Notes: a model not told the origin generated them from the sequence alone. Numbered from the stretch's first letter, positions 15,750 through 25,115 are shown. The stretch is 64,000 nucleotides of DNA from Nitrospinaceae bacterium (GCA_029261555.1 JAJDBB010000039.1:1-64000); one strand, 5' to 3'. Numbers and translations are program-made.

Positions 15750-17558
15750 TCACGAGGTCAGAGTTTCCAACTGGTCCACCAATTCGGCGAATTTTTTTAG
15801 CGCCGTGCCGACCGGCTCGGGAGAAGTCATATCGATTCCGGCGCCCTTCAACAGGTCGATGGGATATTTCGATCCCCCCGACTTGAGGAAGTTAAGGTAG
15901 TTGCCCAGCGCTTCATCACCGCCGCTCAATACGAGGTCCGCCAGGGCGTAGGCCGCCGAAATTCCGGTGGCGTATTTGTACACGTAAAAGCTGAAATAAA
16001 AATGCGGAATCCGGAAACACTCCAGCGATAGCGCGTCGTCCAAAACAACTTCGGCTCCGAAGTACAGTTCGATCAGCTTGCGGTAATGTGCGCGAAGGGC
16101 GTCGGCGGTCAACGGCTGATTGTCCTGCGACGCCGCGTGGATAATTTTTTCGAACTCTGCGAACATTGTCTGGCGATAGAGCGTGCCGCGAAAGTTGTCG
16201 ATCTCCCGGCACGTCAGGTAAATTTTCATGTCGCGGTCCGGGTTCTGGCTTAACAGATAGCGCGTGATCAGCGCTTCGTTAAAGGTGGAAGCCACTTCCG
16301 CGACGAAGATTGTGTAGTCGGCGTACAAATAGGGTTGGTGGCTTCTCGAAAAATGCGAGTGCATCGAATGCCCTGCTTCGTGCGCCAGGGTGTACAGGCT
16401 GTTGATATCGTCGTCCCGGTAATTCATCAGGATGAACGGTTGGGAGTCGTAACAACCGGATGAGTAGGCCCCGCTTCGTTTTCCCTTGTTTTCGTAACGG
16501 TCCACCCAACGCTTTTCCAGCAGGCCTTCCTTCAACACGGCGGCGTAATCGGATCCCAAAGGTTCCAGCGCGGCGAGTATTTTCGGGACCGCTTCTTCGT
16601 AAGTCAGGTTCCATTTGAAATTCTCGACCAGGGGAACGTTGCAATCGTAGATGCGCAATTCGTCCAGCCCCAGTATCTTTTTCCGGATGCGAAAATATTT
16701 GTGCAAAGGTTCCAGGTTGTCGTGCACGGCGTCGATCAGGTTGTCGTACACCTCGGCGGGAATATTTTCATCGAACAACGCCTGCTCCCGCGTCGAGCCG
16801 TGACGCCGCGCCCGGCTATAGAAAAGATCCTTTTTAACGCTTCCAGACAACAGCGCCGCGTAAGTGTACTGGTGTTTTTTGTACGCGGAGTAAAAGGTCT
16901 CGAACGTTTCCTTGCGCACCCGGCGGTCGTATTTTTGAAACAGGCTCGACAGGTTGCCGTGGGTGATGGCCGTCTCCCGTCCTTCCTCGTCTTTTACGGT
17001 TCCAAATTCCATGTCCGCGTTATCGAGCATCCCGAAGGCGTCCTGCGCGGCGCGGCTCATATCCGAGGCCGAGGCCAGCAGAGCCTCCTCGTTTTGCGAA
17101 AGGGTATGGTTTCGAAACCGAAGCATTTGCTCCAAATGAAGCTTGTAAGGCGTTAAGGTTTCGGTTTCCATAAATTCCTGCATTTTATCTTCGGGAATCT
17201 CCATCGTCTCCGCGGCGATGAAACTTCTCGCCTGCATGATCCTGGAATGCAGGCCGACGACTTTTTCGTGATTTTGCTGGTGAACGTCGTGGGTCTTGTC
17301 TTCGTCGTTGCGCAAATGGGCGAAGGTGTACAGAGTCTCCAACTTGCGCATGACCCCGGCGTCAAATTCCAGGCAGGCACGGAGCGCGTCCGGAGACTTG
17401 CTCAACGAACCCCGCAAGGGTTCGTACTGGGAAACCTGCGCCTCCAGTTCCGCAAAGTCGGCCCGCCAAGGCTCGGCCTCACGGTACAGGCCGCTCAGGT
17501 CCCATTTGGATTCCTCGGGAATCCGGTCTCTATTTAACAGTTCAACCGTAGCGTCCAT
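15750..17558 (-). CDS. pepF: Oligoendopeptidase F (M3 family)
   Basis: Cytosolic zinc metallopeptidase that degrades short peptides. The zinc motif HEAGHSMHSHFSR lies near residue 380, and EVASTFNEALI supplies the downstream Glu ligand region. The N-terminal sequence RIPEESKWDLSGLY is typical of PepF, and 602 aa is the usual length. It has no signal peptide. It is transcribed away from valS, separated by a ~240-bp repeat-bearing gap. Confidence 0.95.
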   Translation of the reverse strand: MDATVELLNRDRIPEESKWDLSGLYREAEPWRADFAELEAQVSQYEPLRGSLSKSPDALRACLEFDAGVMRKLETLYTFAHLRNDEDKTHDVHQQNHEKVVGLHSRIMQARSFIAAETMEIPEDKMQEFMETETLTPYKLHLEQMLRFRNHTLSQNEEALLASASDMSRAAQDAFGMLDNADMEFGTVKDEEGRETAITHGNLSSLFQKYDRRVRKETFETFYSAYKKHQYTYAALLSGSVKKDLFYSRARRHGSTREQALFDENIPAEVYDNLIDAVHDNLEPLHKYFRIRKKILGLDELRIYDCNVPLVENFKWNLTYEEAVPKILAALEPLGSDYAAVLKEGLLEKRWVDRYENKGKRSGAYSSGCYDSQPFILMNYRDDDINSLYTLAHEAGHSMHSHFSRSHQPYLYADYTIFVAEVASTFNEALITRYLLSQNPDRDMKIYLTCREIDNFRGTLYRQTMFAEFEKIIHAASQDNQPLTADALRAHYRKLIELYFGAEVVLDDALSLECFRIPHFYFSFYVYKYATGISAAYALADLVLSGGDEALGNYLNFLKSGGSKYPIDLLKGAGIDMTSPEPVGTALKKFAELVDQLETLTS

Positions 17559-17692
17559 TAGTTGCTATCGCTTGTCGTTGCCCAGGGGGCGAGGGGTGAT
17601 TTAAAAGAACTTCATTATGCGATTATTTTACTTTAGGCTCGCGCGCTGTCGGCGTAACGCGGGAGCAAACAGGAGCCGCTCATACGATGAAT

Positions 17693-17777
17693 GCCACAAG
17701 CTACGTTGTGGCTTGCAAACCAAAAACTTTGCCTTCGGGCTCTTGCCTGTAGGGCTGGGCTGGCGGGCGCTCGCCCG
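17693..17777. repeat. Dispersed-repeat modules between pepF and valS
   Basis: Two palindromes are visible: GCCACAA-GCTACG-TTGTGGC (17693-17712), followed by GCTTGCAAACC as in other copies, and CGGGC-GCTC-GCCCG (17764-17777), a stem variant of the family hairpin. They fill most of the gap 3' of valS. No ORF is convincing here. Confidence 0.6.
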
Positions 17778-17796
17778 GAGCTTTTTAGAGGTTTGC

Positions 17797-20442
17797 TTAG
17801 TCAAGAGCCTCAATTTTCTTGAAATGCAAAAGCAGTTTGGACTGCTTTTCGGAAAGGACCTGTCGTTTTTCCCGGTCTTTCTCGATAACTTGGGGAGGCG
17901 CTTTTTTTACGAAATCCTGATTGGAAAGTTTCTTATCTAAAACTATGAGGTCTTTTTCAATTTTTTTCAACTCTTTTTCGACGCGTTTTTTTTCTTCGCC
18001 AAAATCCATCAAACCTGCAAGCGGAACGAAGACCTCCATTTCCTCCAGAACCGTCGAGGCCGAGGCTTCCGGTTTGGCGGCGTCCGCGTCGATGGTAAGC
18101 TCCTCGACTTTCGCAAGTTCCGTTAGATAAGCCGAGTGTTTTTTGAGCGTCGCGACGATTTCCGGGGTTTCCGGTTTGATCAAAACCGTAAGCTTTGCGC
18201 CGGGGTTGATGTTCATCTCTCCCCGGATGTTGCGCACCCCCGTCACCGCGTCCATCACCCGCGCCATTTCGCGCTCGGCGTCCAGGTCGCGCCGCGATTC
18301 GTCGTATTTCGGAAACGGCGCGCGCATGATCGTTTCGCCGGAACCGGGAAGTTGTTTCCAGATTTCTTCCGTTATGAACGGCATGATGGGATGCAACATC
18401 CGCAAGCTGGATTCCAGCACATGGACCAGAACGTTTTGCGTGCCGCGTTTTTCCGGGCCTTCGGCAAACAGGCGAGATTTGGAAAGTTCGATGTACCAGT
18501 CGCAAAACTCGTTCCAGATGAATTTGTAAATCACGGACGCCGCCTGATCGAATTTAAAATTTTCCAGCGCCTCGTCCAAAGCGCGGCAACATTCGTTGAA
18601 ACGGCTCAATATCCAGCGATCCGCCAGCGTCCGGTCGGTTTTCGCGGCGTCCAATTCGCAGGTTCCGTCGTAGTCTTGCAGGTTCATGAACGCGAAGCGC
18701 GAGGCGTTCCACAACTTGTTGCAAAAATTCCTGTAGCCGGAGATGCGCTCCTCCGACAGTTTGATATCTCGCCCTTGCGCGGCGAAAGCGGCCAGCGTGA
18801 AGCGCAGGGCGTCAGTGCCGTACTCTTTCATCACGGCCAGAGGGTCGATGACGTTGCCCTTGGTCTTGCTCATTTTCTGCCCCTCGGCGTCGCGGATGAG
18901 GGCGTGGATGTAAACCGTTTTGAACGGAACCTCGCCGCGAAACTTGAGACCCATCATCATCATTCGCGCCACCCAGAAAAACAGGATGTCGAATCCGGTG
19001 CACAGAACCGAAGTGGGATAGTAGCGTTTCAACGAAGCCGTTTCCTCCGGCCAGCCCAGCGTGGAAAAGGGCCATAGGGCGGAGCTGAACCAAGTGTCCA
19101 GCACGTCGCTTTCCTGCTCCAGTTTTTCCGATCCGCATTTTGGGCAGGACGACGGCGCCTCGCGGGCCACGGTCATTTCCCCGCATTCGCAGTACCAGGC
19201 GGGGATTTGATGCCCCCACCATATCTGGCGGGAGATGCACCAGTCGCGGATATTTTCCATCCATTCGAAATAGGTGTTCTCCCAGAATTTGGGAACGATT
19301 TTCGTAGCCCCGGAACGAACGGCCTCCATGGCCGGCTCTGCGAGGGGTTTGGCCTTCACGAACCACTGCTTGGAAACGTAAGGCTCGACGACCGTTCTGC
19401 ATCGATAACAAAGTCCTACGGAATGTTCGATCTCTTCCGTCTTGACGAGCGATCCCTGTTCGGTCAGTTCCTCGACGAGCGCTTTGCGACACGCGTTCCT
19501 ATCCATGCCCTTATATGAACCTGCGTTCTCGTTCATCGACCCGTCGGGATTCATCACGTTGATCACTTCCAGGTTGTGCCTGCGCCCGATTTCGAAATCG
19601 TTGGGATCGTGAGCGGGGGTGACCTTCAAGGCGCCGGAGCCGAACTCGACGTCGACATAGGAATCCTCGATGATGGGAATCTCCCGGTTCACCACGGGGA
19701 GGACGACGTGTTGGCCTTTCAGGTTGCGGTAGCGCTCGTCCTCCGGGTTGACCGCCACAGCCGTGTCGCCCAACATCGTCTCGGGCCGCGTAGTCGCGAT
19801 GGTCAAAACCGTGTTGCCGTCCATCAATGGATACTGGATATGGTACAAATGGCCCTTTCGGTCCTCGTGTTCCACCTCCAGGTCGGACAAAGCGGTGCGG
19901 CAACGCGGGCACCAGTTGATGATGTAGTCGCCCTTGTAAATCAGCCCCTCTTCGTACAGCGTCACGAACACCTCGCGCACCGCGCGGGACAGGCCGTCGT
20001 CCATCGTGAAACGGTTCCGCTCCCAATCGAGAGAACACCCGAGTTTTTTTAATTGATGTTCGATGGTCCCGCCGGATTCCTCGCGCCACTTCCAGACTCG
20101 TTCCACGAAAGCCTCGCGGCCCAGCGACTCGCGGTCAGCGCCTTCGGCGCGCAGTTGGCGTTCCACCACGTTTTGCGTGGCGATGCCCGCGTGGTCTGTT
20201 CCCGGTTGCCACAGCGTGTTGTGCCCCTGCATACGTTTCCAGCGCACCAGGATATCCTGCAAGGTGTTGTTGAAAGCGTGACCGATGTGGAGCGATCCCG
20301 TGATATTGGGCGGCGGGATGACGATGGAATACGGTTTGCCGTCGCGCGTTTCATCGGCACGGAAAAATCCGTTATCCAGCCAGAAGCGGTTCCATTTTTC
20401 TTCGACCGCGTGCGGGTCGTATTTTTTATCCAGTTCAATCAT
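17797..20442 (-). CDS. valS: Valyl-tRNA synthetase
   Basis: Charges tRNA-Val. Class I synthetase motifs are PPPNITGSLHIGHAFNNTLQ (HIGH, ~residue 42) and KMSKTKGNVIDP (KMSKS, ~residue 525). The CP1 editing domain includes TTRPETMLGDTA and DPNDFEIG. A C-terminal coiled coil (MDFGEEKKRVEKELKKIEKDL...) is the tRNA-binding arm typical of ValS. At 881 aa it is full length. It appears monocistronic, with repeats in the 3' gap and a TCCCC-ACC-GGGGA palindrome in the 5' gap. Confidence 0.98.
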   Translation of the reverse strand: MIELDKKYDPHAVEEKWNRFWLDNGFFRADETRDGKPYSIVIPPPNITGSLHIGHAFNNTLQDILVRWKRMQGHNTLWQPGTDHAGIATQNVVERQLRAEGADRESLGREAFVERVWKWREESGGTIEHQLKKLGCSLDWERNRFTMDDGLSRAVREVFVTLYEEGLIYKGDYIINWCPRCRTALSDLEVEHEDRKGHLYHIQYPLMDGNTVLTIATTRPETMLGDTAVAVNPEDERYRNLKGQHVVLPVVNREIPIIEDSYVDVEFGSGALKVTPAHDPNDFEIGRRHNLEVINVMNPDGSMNENAGSYKGMDRNACRKALVEELTEQGSLVKTEEIEHSVGLCYRCRTVVEPYVSKQWFVKAKPLAEPAMEAVRSGATKIVPKFWENTYFEWMENIRDWCISRQIWWGHQIPAWYCECGEMTVAREAPSSCPKCGSEKLEQESDVLDTWFSSALWPFSTLGWPEETASLKRYYPTSVLCTGFDILFFWVARMMMMGLKFRGEVPFKTVYIHALIRDAEGQKMSKTKGNVIDPLAVMKEYGTDALRFTLAAFAAQGRDIKLSEERISGYRNFCNKLWNASRFAFMNLQDYDGTCELDAAKTDRTLADRWILSRFNECCRALDEALENFKFDQAASVIYKFIWNEFCDWYIELSKSRLFAEGPEKRGTQNVLVHVLESSLRMLHPIMPFITEEIWKQLPGSGETIMRAPFPKYDESRRDLDAEREMARVMDAVTGVRNIRGEMNINPGAKLTVLIKPETPEIVATLKKHSAYLTELAKVEELTIDADAAKPEASASTVLEEMEVFVPLAGLMDFGEEKKRVEKELKKIEKDLIVLDKKLSNQDFVKKAPPQVIEKDREKRQVLSEKQSKLLLHFKKIEALD

Positions 20443-20565
20443 GTGGATTCATTCAATATCAATTATAGGGTTCGGGGTGAACGGGGTTTTGGAGCAGGGA
20501 AACAGGGCCGTTATAATATACGCCAGAGCGCAGGGCAAATAAAAAATACTTAAATTACTCCTCTC

Positions 20566-20587
20566 CCCACCGGGGGAGCGCTCACGG
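20566..20587. repeat. CT-rich palindrome in gap upstream of valS
   Basis: CTCCCC-ACC-GGGGGAG stem in the ~240-bp gap between valS and the receiver protein gene. It looks like a common intergenic palindrome and is unrelated in sequence to the CCAGGC family. A terminator role for the minus-strand receiver gene upstream is possible. Confidence 0.4.
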
Positions 20588-20685
20588 AGCGACGGATGTA
20601 GGCGAGGGTGAAAAATGACTTTATCTTTATTCCCCGCATTGTCGGCCCATGCAGGGTGGGCTTTTGGAGATTCGGGCGTTCGGGT

Positions 20686-21789
20686 TCAACCGTCGTCGCG
20701 GATCTTTTTAATTTCTTCCCGGATCACTTCCCGCGCCACGCGAGGGGCCGCCTCGCGAATAATTTCAACCGTTGCCCGAAGGATGCTCTCAGACAGCCCG
20801 GCTACCTGCCGGTCCACAACTTTGTAAACGGCGTTTTCCAAAACCTTGCACATCCTGTCGGCAACCTTGTCCGCAAATTCGTCGCGGTTGAGGTCGAAGT
20901 ACACGTCCTGCGGAAGGTAGGACTTCACGGTATTGGACGCCGTTTTTACAGGCTCGTCCCCGGCGTCCGCCTTGGGCGGGGTTTTGGGAGGATCGGTTTC
21001 TTTTGAACTATCGGAATCCATGAAAGCCGAAGGCGCCAGGCGCTCCAGAAGGTTTTCCGACTCCGGCTCGATCTCGCCCAGTTCTGAAATGAAGGAGCCT
21101 CTTTTACCGCGCGCGGATTCGTCTTTTTCCTCGCTCGTTATATCCTGAAAAGCGGTTTCCAGATCCTCAAAACTGTCCGCGGGATTGGACTTCAATTCCG
21201 CCAGCGATTCGTCCATCGGGTCCGCGGGCGTCTCCGTCTGTTCCTCGCCGATCCACTCGTCCGGTTCTTCCTTGAGCGCTTCGTCCAACTCGTTCAGCAT
21301 TTCGTCGATGATGGCGGCGACCTCGTCGGACATGGAATCGACCGGAAGTCCGTCCTCCCGAGTTTCATCCTGGACAATGCTGTCGGCGCTGAGTTGAATG
21401 AGCGAAGGAGCCGGTTCCGTTGCCGCAACGTCTCCGCACACCGCGTTGACTTTTTCAGAGAGTTCCTCTGCGTCCAAGGGTTTGGCGAGAAAGCCGTCCG
21501 CGCCGCAGGATTTTAAATCATCAAACTTTTCCGAGTTGGCGCTCAGCAGTATCACGCCGAGGGATTGGAGCGTTTGGGAGTTTTTGATTTTGCCGCACAA
21601 CTCGGCGCCAGAGAGTCCCGGCAGGTCGGCGTCCACAAGCATTATGTCTGGCCGCGTTTCTTTTATCTTCAACAACGCTTCCCGGGCGTTGCCAGCGCCG
21701 TAAATTCGGTCGTCCTCTCCGCGGAATGCGGCGGCGACCTGTTTGTATGTTGAAGAGTCCTCGTCGGCAACGAGAATTTTTACGCTCAT
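20686..21789 (-). CDS. Response-regulator receiver protein with long acidic linker
   Basis: The start at 21789 (MSVKILVADEDSS) begins directly with a CheY-like receiver: acidic pocket ADED, phospho-acceptor Asp in IMLVDADLPG, Ser/Thr switch in ILLSANS, and the conserved Lys in FLAKPLD. A ~170-residue Glu/Asp/Ser-rich linker follows, then a C-terminal helical segment of ~75 residues (VYFDLNRDEFADKVADRMCKVL...). No DNA-binding or enzymatic output domain is recognised. Similar receiver plus C-terminal helix proteins occur in deltaproteobacteria, sometimes near motility genes. The product is 367 aa. The track ORF adds 34 residues upstream without receiver similarity. Confidence 0.8.
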   Translation of the reverse strand: MSVKILVADEDSSTYKQVAAAFRGEDDRIYGAGNAREALLKIKETRPDIMLVDADLPGLSGAELCGKIKNSQTLQSLGVILLSANSEKFDDLKSCGADGFLAKPLDAEELSEKVNAVCGDVAATEPAPSLIQLSADSIVQDETREDGLPVDSMSDEVAAIIDEMLNELDEALKEEPDEWIGEEQTETPADPMDESLAELKSNPADSFEDLETAFQDITSEEKDESARGKRGSFISELGEIEPESENLLERLAPSAFMDSDSSKETDPPKTPPKADAGDEPVKTASNTVKSYLPQDVYFDLNRDEFADKVADRMCKVLENAVYKVVDRQVAGLSESILRATVEIIREAAPRVAREVIREEIKKIRDDG

Positions 21790-21955
21790 GGAAATCGGCT
21801 CGCGTGGTGAATAAAGGTTTGGGACCCTGGAACGGCCTCCGGGCGGCGGGGCTTTTGATGATTGGTCGCGGAAGGAGGCGCGAAATATCAACCGGAATCA
21901 AGTATAGCAATGGAGACGACTATTTTTAAAGAAAATTCTTCATCCGCCAACCACT

Positions 21956-22360
21956 GGCTCCGGCGCCTCGCCGCCACTCGCCGTGGAGGCAGGAGTTTGA
22001 GACGCAAACTCACCTAAGCTTGAGCCGATTTTCCTTAACGTTACACTGATAGGCTTCGGCGCCTCGCCGCCACTCGCCGTGGAGGCAGGAGTTTGAGACG
22101 CAAACTCACCTAAGCTTGAGCCGATTCTCCTTAACGTTACACTAATTGGTTCCGGCGCCTCGCCGCCACTCGCCGTGGAGGCAGGAGTTTGAGGCGCAAA
22201 CCCACCTAAGCTTGAACCGATTCTCCTTAACGTTACACTAATTGGTTCCGGCGCTTCGCCGCCACTCGCCGTGGAGGCAGGAGTTTGAGACGCAAACTCA
22301 CCTAAGTTTGAACCGATTCTCCTTAACGTTACACAAATTGGTTCCGGCGCCTAGCCGGCT
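21956..22360. repeat. Tandem array of a 96-bp repeat, four full units plus a partial fifth
   Basis: Units start at 21956, 22052, 22148 and 22244, exactly 96 bp apart, with a truncated fifth at 22340 ending in CCGGCGCCTAGCCGG. Each unit has a GC-rich hairpin region (GCCTCGCCGCCACTCGCCGTGG...GAGGC), a perfect GAGTTTG-AGACG-CAAACTC stem (21993-22011 in unit 1) and a TTAACGTTACAC segment. Units differ by few substitutions; unit 3 breaks the small stem by one base. There is no unique spacer, so it is not CRISPR. Sequence modules match single dispersed copies elsewhere in the window. Confidence 0.95.
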
Positions 22361-22428
22361 TTTGCCTGCCGCCCGGTCTGTGCTAGGATGTTTGACTTTT
22401 TAAATCATAAATTCGACCTGAAAACCGC

Positions 22429-24378
22429 ATGCATTTTTTCACCCGCAACCCAAAAACTTTTAACCGGCGCGTCTCTCAAAAAATCATTGAAACCTTTTAC
22501 GCCGCTGTTCTAACCGGCCTGTTTCTTCACGCCCTGGCGGGTCCGGCGGCGGCGCAATACCTTGAACTGGACGCCCTGGCGGACGTTAAAACTAAATTCA
22601 GTTCCGGCTGCTCCTCTGTGCAGGAACTGGCCAATGTTGCCCGCCAAAGAGGGTTGGACGCGGTTTTCTTCAGCGATTCCGACCGCCACTCCCTGGAAGA
22701 GGGAATCTGGCCGTTGGAAAATATCCTCAAAGACAAGCAGGAGTACAATTCGGTTTCACACAACGGAGCGGCGGCTTATTGGTCCGCGATAAAATTGGCC
22801 GACGAAAGTTTTAAGGACCTGCTGTTGATTCCGGGAGTGGAATCGGCCCCGTTTTATTTTTGGGGAGAGAACGCGGGAGGAGCGAAACGCACCGCCCATA
22901 ACTGGGACAAGCACCTGTGGATCGTAGGCCTGACCAGCGCTTTGGATTACGACGCCTTGCCCACTCTTCACGGAAACTTTTCCACGCGCTACAGCGCGCA
23001 ATTTTCCAACTTGTTTTTAATTTACCTTGCCGCGTTCCTGGTCGTCGCCTTCGCGGCTTACAAGAAAAAGGAACGCCGCCGCTGGCTCGCCGCCGGCGCC
23101 TTTTTTATTTTACTACTTACGATCAACAACCTTCCTTTTCGCAGTTCGCCGTTTGATCCCTACCACGGCGACCAGGGAGTTCGGCCCTATCAGGAGGTTA
23201 TTGATTATGCGAATTCCAAAGGCGCCATGACGTTTTGGAATCACGTCGACGCCAACAAGACCACGGATCTGAACGGTTGGGGAACGCAAAAGACCTTGCC
23301 GCATCCGGAAGACTTGGCGCTGACGAATGATTACGTCGGTTTCGAAGCGGTGTATCCCGGAAAATCTCTGGCGGCGGAACAGGGAAACGAGTGGGACCGG
23401 GCGTTGATAAGGTTCATTCGCGGCGAACAAAAAAATCCCGTGTGGGCTTATGGAGGCAGTGATTTTGAATGCGAAGGCAAGGATGGGCGAACACTGGGAT
23501 CGTACCGGACTGTTCTCCTGGCCCAAGAGAAAACCCAGTCTGCCGCGATGGACGCTCTGCGCAAGGGAAGAATGTACGCCGTGCGCCAATCCAAAATGGA
23601 CAACCGGCTGGCGCTGGCGAAGTTCGGCGTTCGCGACGCCGCCGGAACCCGCGAGGCCCTGATGGGAGAGGAGTTGTTGACCGAGACGGCGCCGACGGTG
23701 ACCGTTGAATTGCGCGCGAAATTCGGCGGCCAGCCTGCGGTTCCCGCAAAGGCGATCGTCATTCGCAACGGCAAGATAGCGCACGAGGCGAGCGGCGTTC
23801 TTCCTCTCAAAATAAGCTGGAAAGACGACTCGGTTTTGAAGAAGGGCCGCGCCTACTATCGAATCCGGGCGGAAGTGGGCGGCGAGGATTACCTGCTATC
23901 CAACCCGGTATTCGTTCGCTTTGGCAAGGAGAAGACGCAGGTCGCTTCCCTGCCGCAGGCCGGAGCGCCGGTGGCCGCGTCCGCACAGGCGCCGCTCCGT
24001 AGGCCCGAGGGAGCCGGCGAACCGGAAGAGAAAAAGGAAAATCGCAACGTCCCCCGTTTCGACGTCGATTTTTCCAAACCGCAAACGAGCGCCAAACCGC
24101 AAAACCGGGAAACGAAAACTCCGCCGCCGGCGAGCCAACCCGTCGTGCAACCCGCGCCTGGAGAGAAAGAGCTTCAATACGCCGTGGCCAGGATCGACGG
24201 CCTGGCGTTGAAGAAAGGCCCTGGCCTAAGTTTTCCACAGATCGCTTCCGCGCAAAAAGGCGAGCGGCTGGAGTTGATCCGTACGACTTCGGCGATGTAC
24301 AACGACAAGCCCTGGCTGGAGGTGCGTAAGGGGGCGCTAAAACTTTACGTCTGGTCGCCGCTGGTATCCATCGAGTGA
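22429..24378 (+). CDS. Degenerate PHP-type protein with membrane segments and C-terminal SH3-like domain
   Basis: Order of parts (649 aa): N-terminal signal or anchor (~residues 20-43); a PHP-like region DVKTKFSSGCSS...GLDAVFFSDSD aligning with the usual DLHxHTxxSDG...ITDHD, but with the first metal-binding histidines replaced by Lys; two membrane helices around residues 190-235; the rest of the PHP-like domain (TFWNHVDANKT, WAYGGSDFECEG); a Pro-rich linker; and an SH3_3-like module (ARIDGLALKKGPGLSFPQI...). PHP enzymes are phosphoesterases; loss of ligands suggests a binding or structural role. It is probably an envelope protein. It begins ~70 bp after the tandem repeat array. Confidence 0.6.
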   Translation: MHFFTRNPKTFNRRVSQKIIETFYAAVLTGLFLHALAGPAAAQYLELDALADVKTKFSSGCSSVQELANVARQRGLDAVFFSDSDRHSLEEGIWPLENILKDKQEYNSVSHNGAAAYWSAIKLADESFKDLLLIPGVESAPFYFWGENAGGAKRTAHNWDKHLWIVGLTSALDYDALPTLHGNFSTRYSAQFSNLFLIYLAAFLVVAFAAYKKKERRRWLAAGAFFILLLTINNLPFRSSPFDPYHGDQGVRPYQEVIDYANSKGAMTFWNHVDANKTTDLNGWGTQKTLPHPEDLALTNDYVGFEAVYPGKSLAAEQGNEWDRALIRFIRGEQKNPVWAYGGSDFECEGKDGRTLGSYRTVLLAQEKTQSAAMDALRKGRMYAVRQSKMDNRLALAKFGVRDAAGTREALMGEELLTETAPTVTVELRAKFGGQPAVPAKAIVIRNGKIAHEASGVLPLKISWKDDSVLKKGRAYYRIRAEVGGEDYLLSNPVFVRFGKEKTQVASLPQAGAPVAASAQAPLRRPEGAGEPEEKKENRNVPRFDVDFSKPQTSAKPQNRETKTPPPASQPVVQPAPGEKELQYAVARIDGLALKKGPGLSFPQIASAQKGERLELIRTTSAMYNDKPWLEVRKGALKLYVWSPLVSIE

Positions 24379-24393
24379 GTCTCAAGTTGCGGA

Positions 24394-24942
24394 TCAGGAG
24401 TAAGCGTTGAGGCGCGTTCCTTTGTGCAACTGATAAATGAAGATGGTCTTGTCGGCGTTGACCTTTGTCGGCTCCAGCGAGCGCAGGCAAAATCCGTAGC
24501 AGATGATTTTCACTTCGGGCTTGAGCCGCTCGCGCATGGCCGGGAGCAGGCGGTCGAGCGCCTGGTGGGACAAATAGATGAACAGGACGTCGGCGTCGGA
24601 GAAGTCATAATCGAAAAAACTGCGGCGGACGATTTGTATGCGGTCCGCCACGCCAAAAAACTTTACCACATGGCGGGAAATCCAGGCCTTGATCGGGTCG
24701 ATTTCCAGTCCCACGCCGGTCATCCCGTATTGCCTGGCGGCGATAATGAGAACCCTACCGTCGCCGCTCCCCAGGTCGTAAAGTTTTTGACCCGGCGCAA
24801 CTTCGGCGAACTCCAGAATCTGCCGCACCCGGCGAAGGGAAGTGGGATGCCAAGGCGCCCCGAAGAACACCGGCAAAATCACGATGGCGGCAAACGTCAA
24901 CGCGGCGCCCGTCAACCCGATATAAAATAAGGTTTCGATCAT
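24394..24942 (-). CDS. Membrane-anchored SAM methyltransferase, FAM173/ANTKMT-like
   Basis: One N-terminal helix (residues ~3-28) is followed by a compact class I methyltransferase core: LYDLGSGDGRVLIIAA (SAM-binding motif I), VGLEIDPIK (motif II) and SDADVLFIYLSHQALD (motif IV region). The size (182 aa), anchor and DLGSGDGR motif resemble the FAM173 group, whose eukaryotic members methylate a lysine in ATP synthase subunit c or the ADP/ATP carrier. Bacterial substrates are mostly unknown. It converges with the PHP-like gene with 15 nt between the stops. Confidence 0.7.
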   Translation of the reverse strand: MIETLFYIGLTGAALTFAAIVILPVFFGAPWHPTSLRRVRQILEFAEVAPGQKLYDLGSGDGRVLIIAARQYGMTGVGLEIDPIKAWISRHVVKFFGVADRIQIVRRSFFDYDFSDADVLFIYLSHQALDRLLPAMRERLKPEVKIICYGFCLRSLEPTKVNADKTIFIYQLHKGTRLNAYS

Positions 24943-25013
24943 ATTTGCAGATTCTCAATTTGGAAAAGGCTATTCGCGGGTTGCTGAGAAAGTATTTTTT
25001 AGCCGCGCCTTCT

Positions 25014-25085
25014 GTCATCCTGAGACTGCCGAAGGGTTAAGGGAGCTTGTAAATAAGGAGCATACTTTGACAAGCTCAGTATGAC
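25014..25085. repeat. 72-bp MITE-like inverted repeat
   Basis: Outer arms GTCATCCTGAG and CTCAGTATGAC pair with one mismatch; inner arms GAGCTTGT and ACAAGCTC pair perfectly. The whole element can form one cruciform. It sits between two minus-strand genes. The CAAGCTCAGNATGAC arm resembles an intergenic repeat type seen in many bacterial genomes and is unrelated to the CCAGGC family. Confidence 0.75.
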
Positions 25086-25115
25086 ATTTGTAGCGACCTG
25101 CTAATTAGTTCCGGT

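Noticed and set aside
18136-19077. 313-aa plus-strand ORF
   Set aside because: Antisense to valS, no recognisable domain.
21956-22360. Possible CRISPR array
   Set aside because: The 96-bp units are contiguous and near-identical along their full length; there are no unique spacers and no cas genes.
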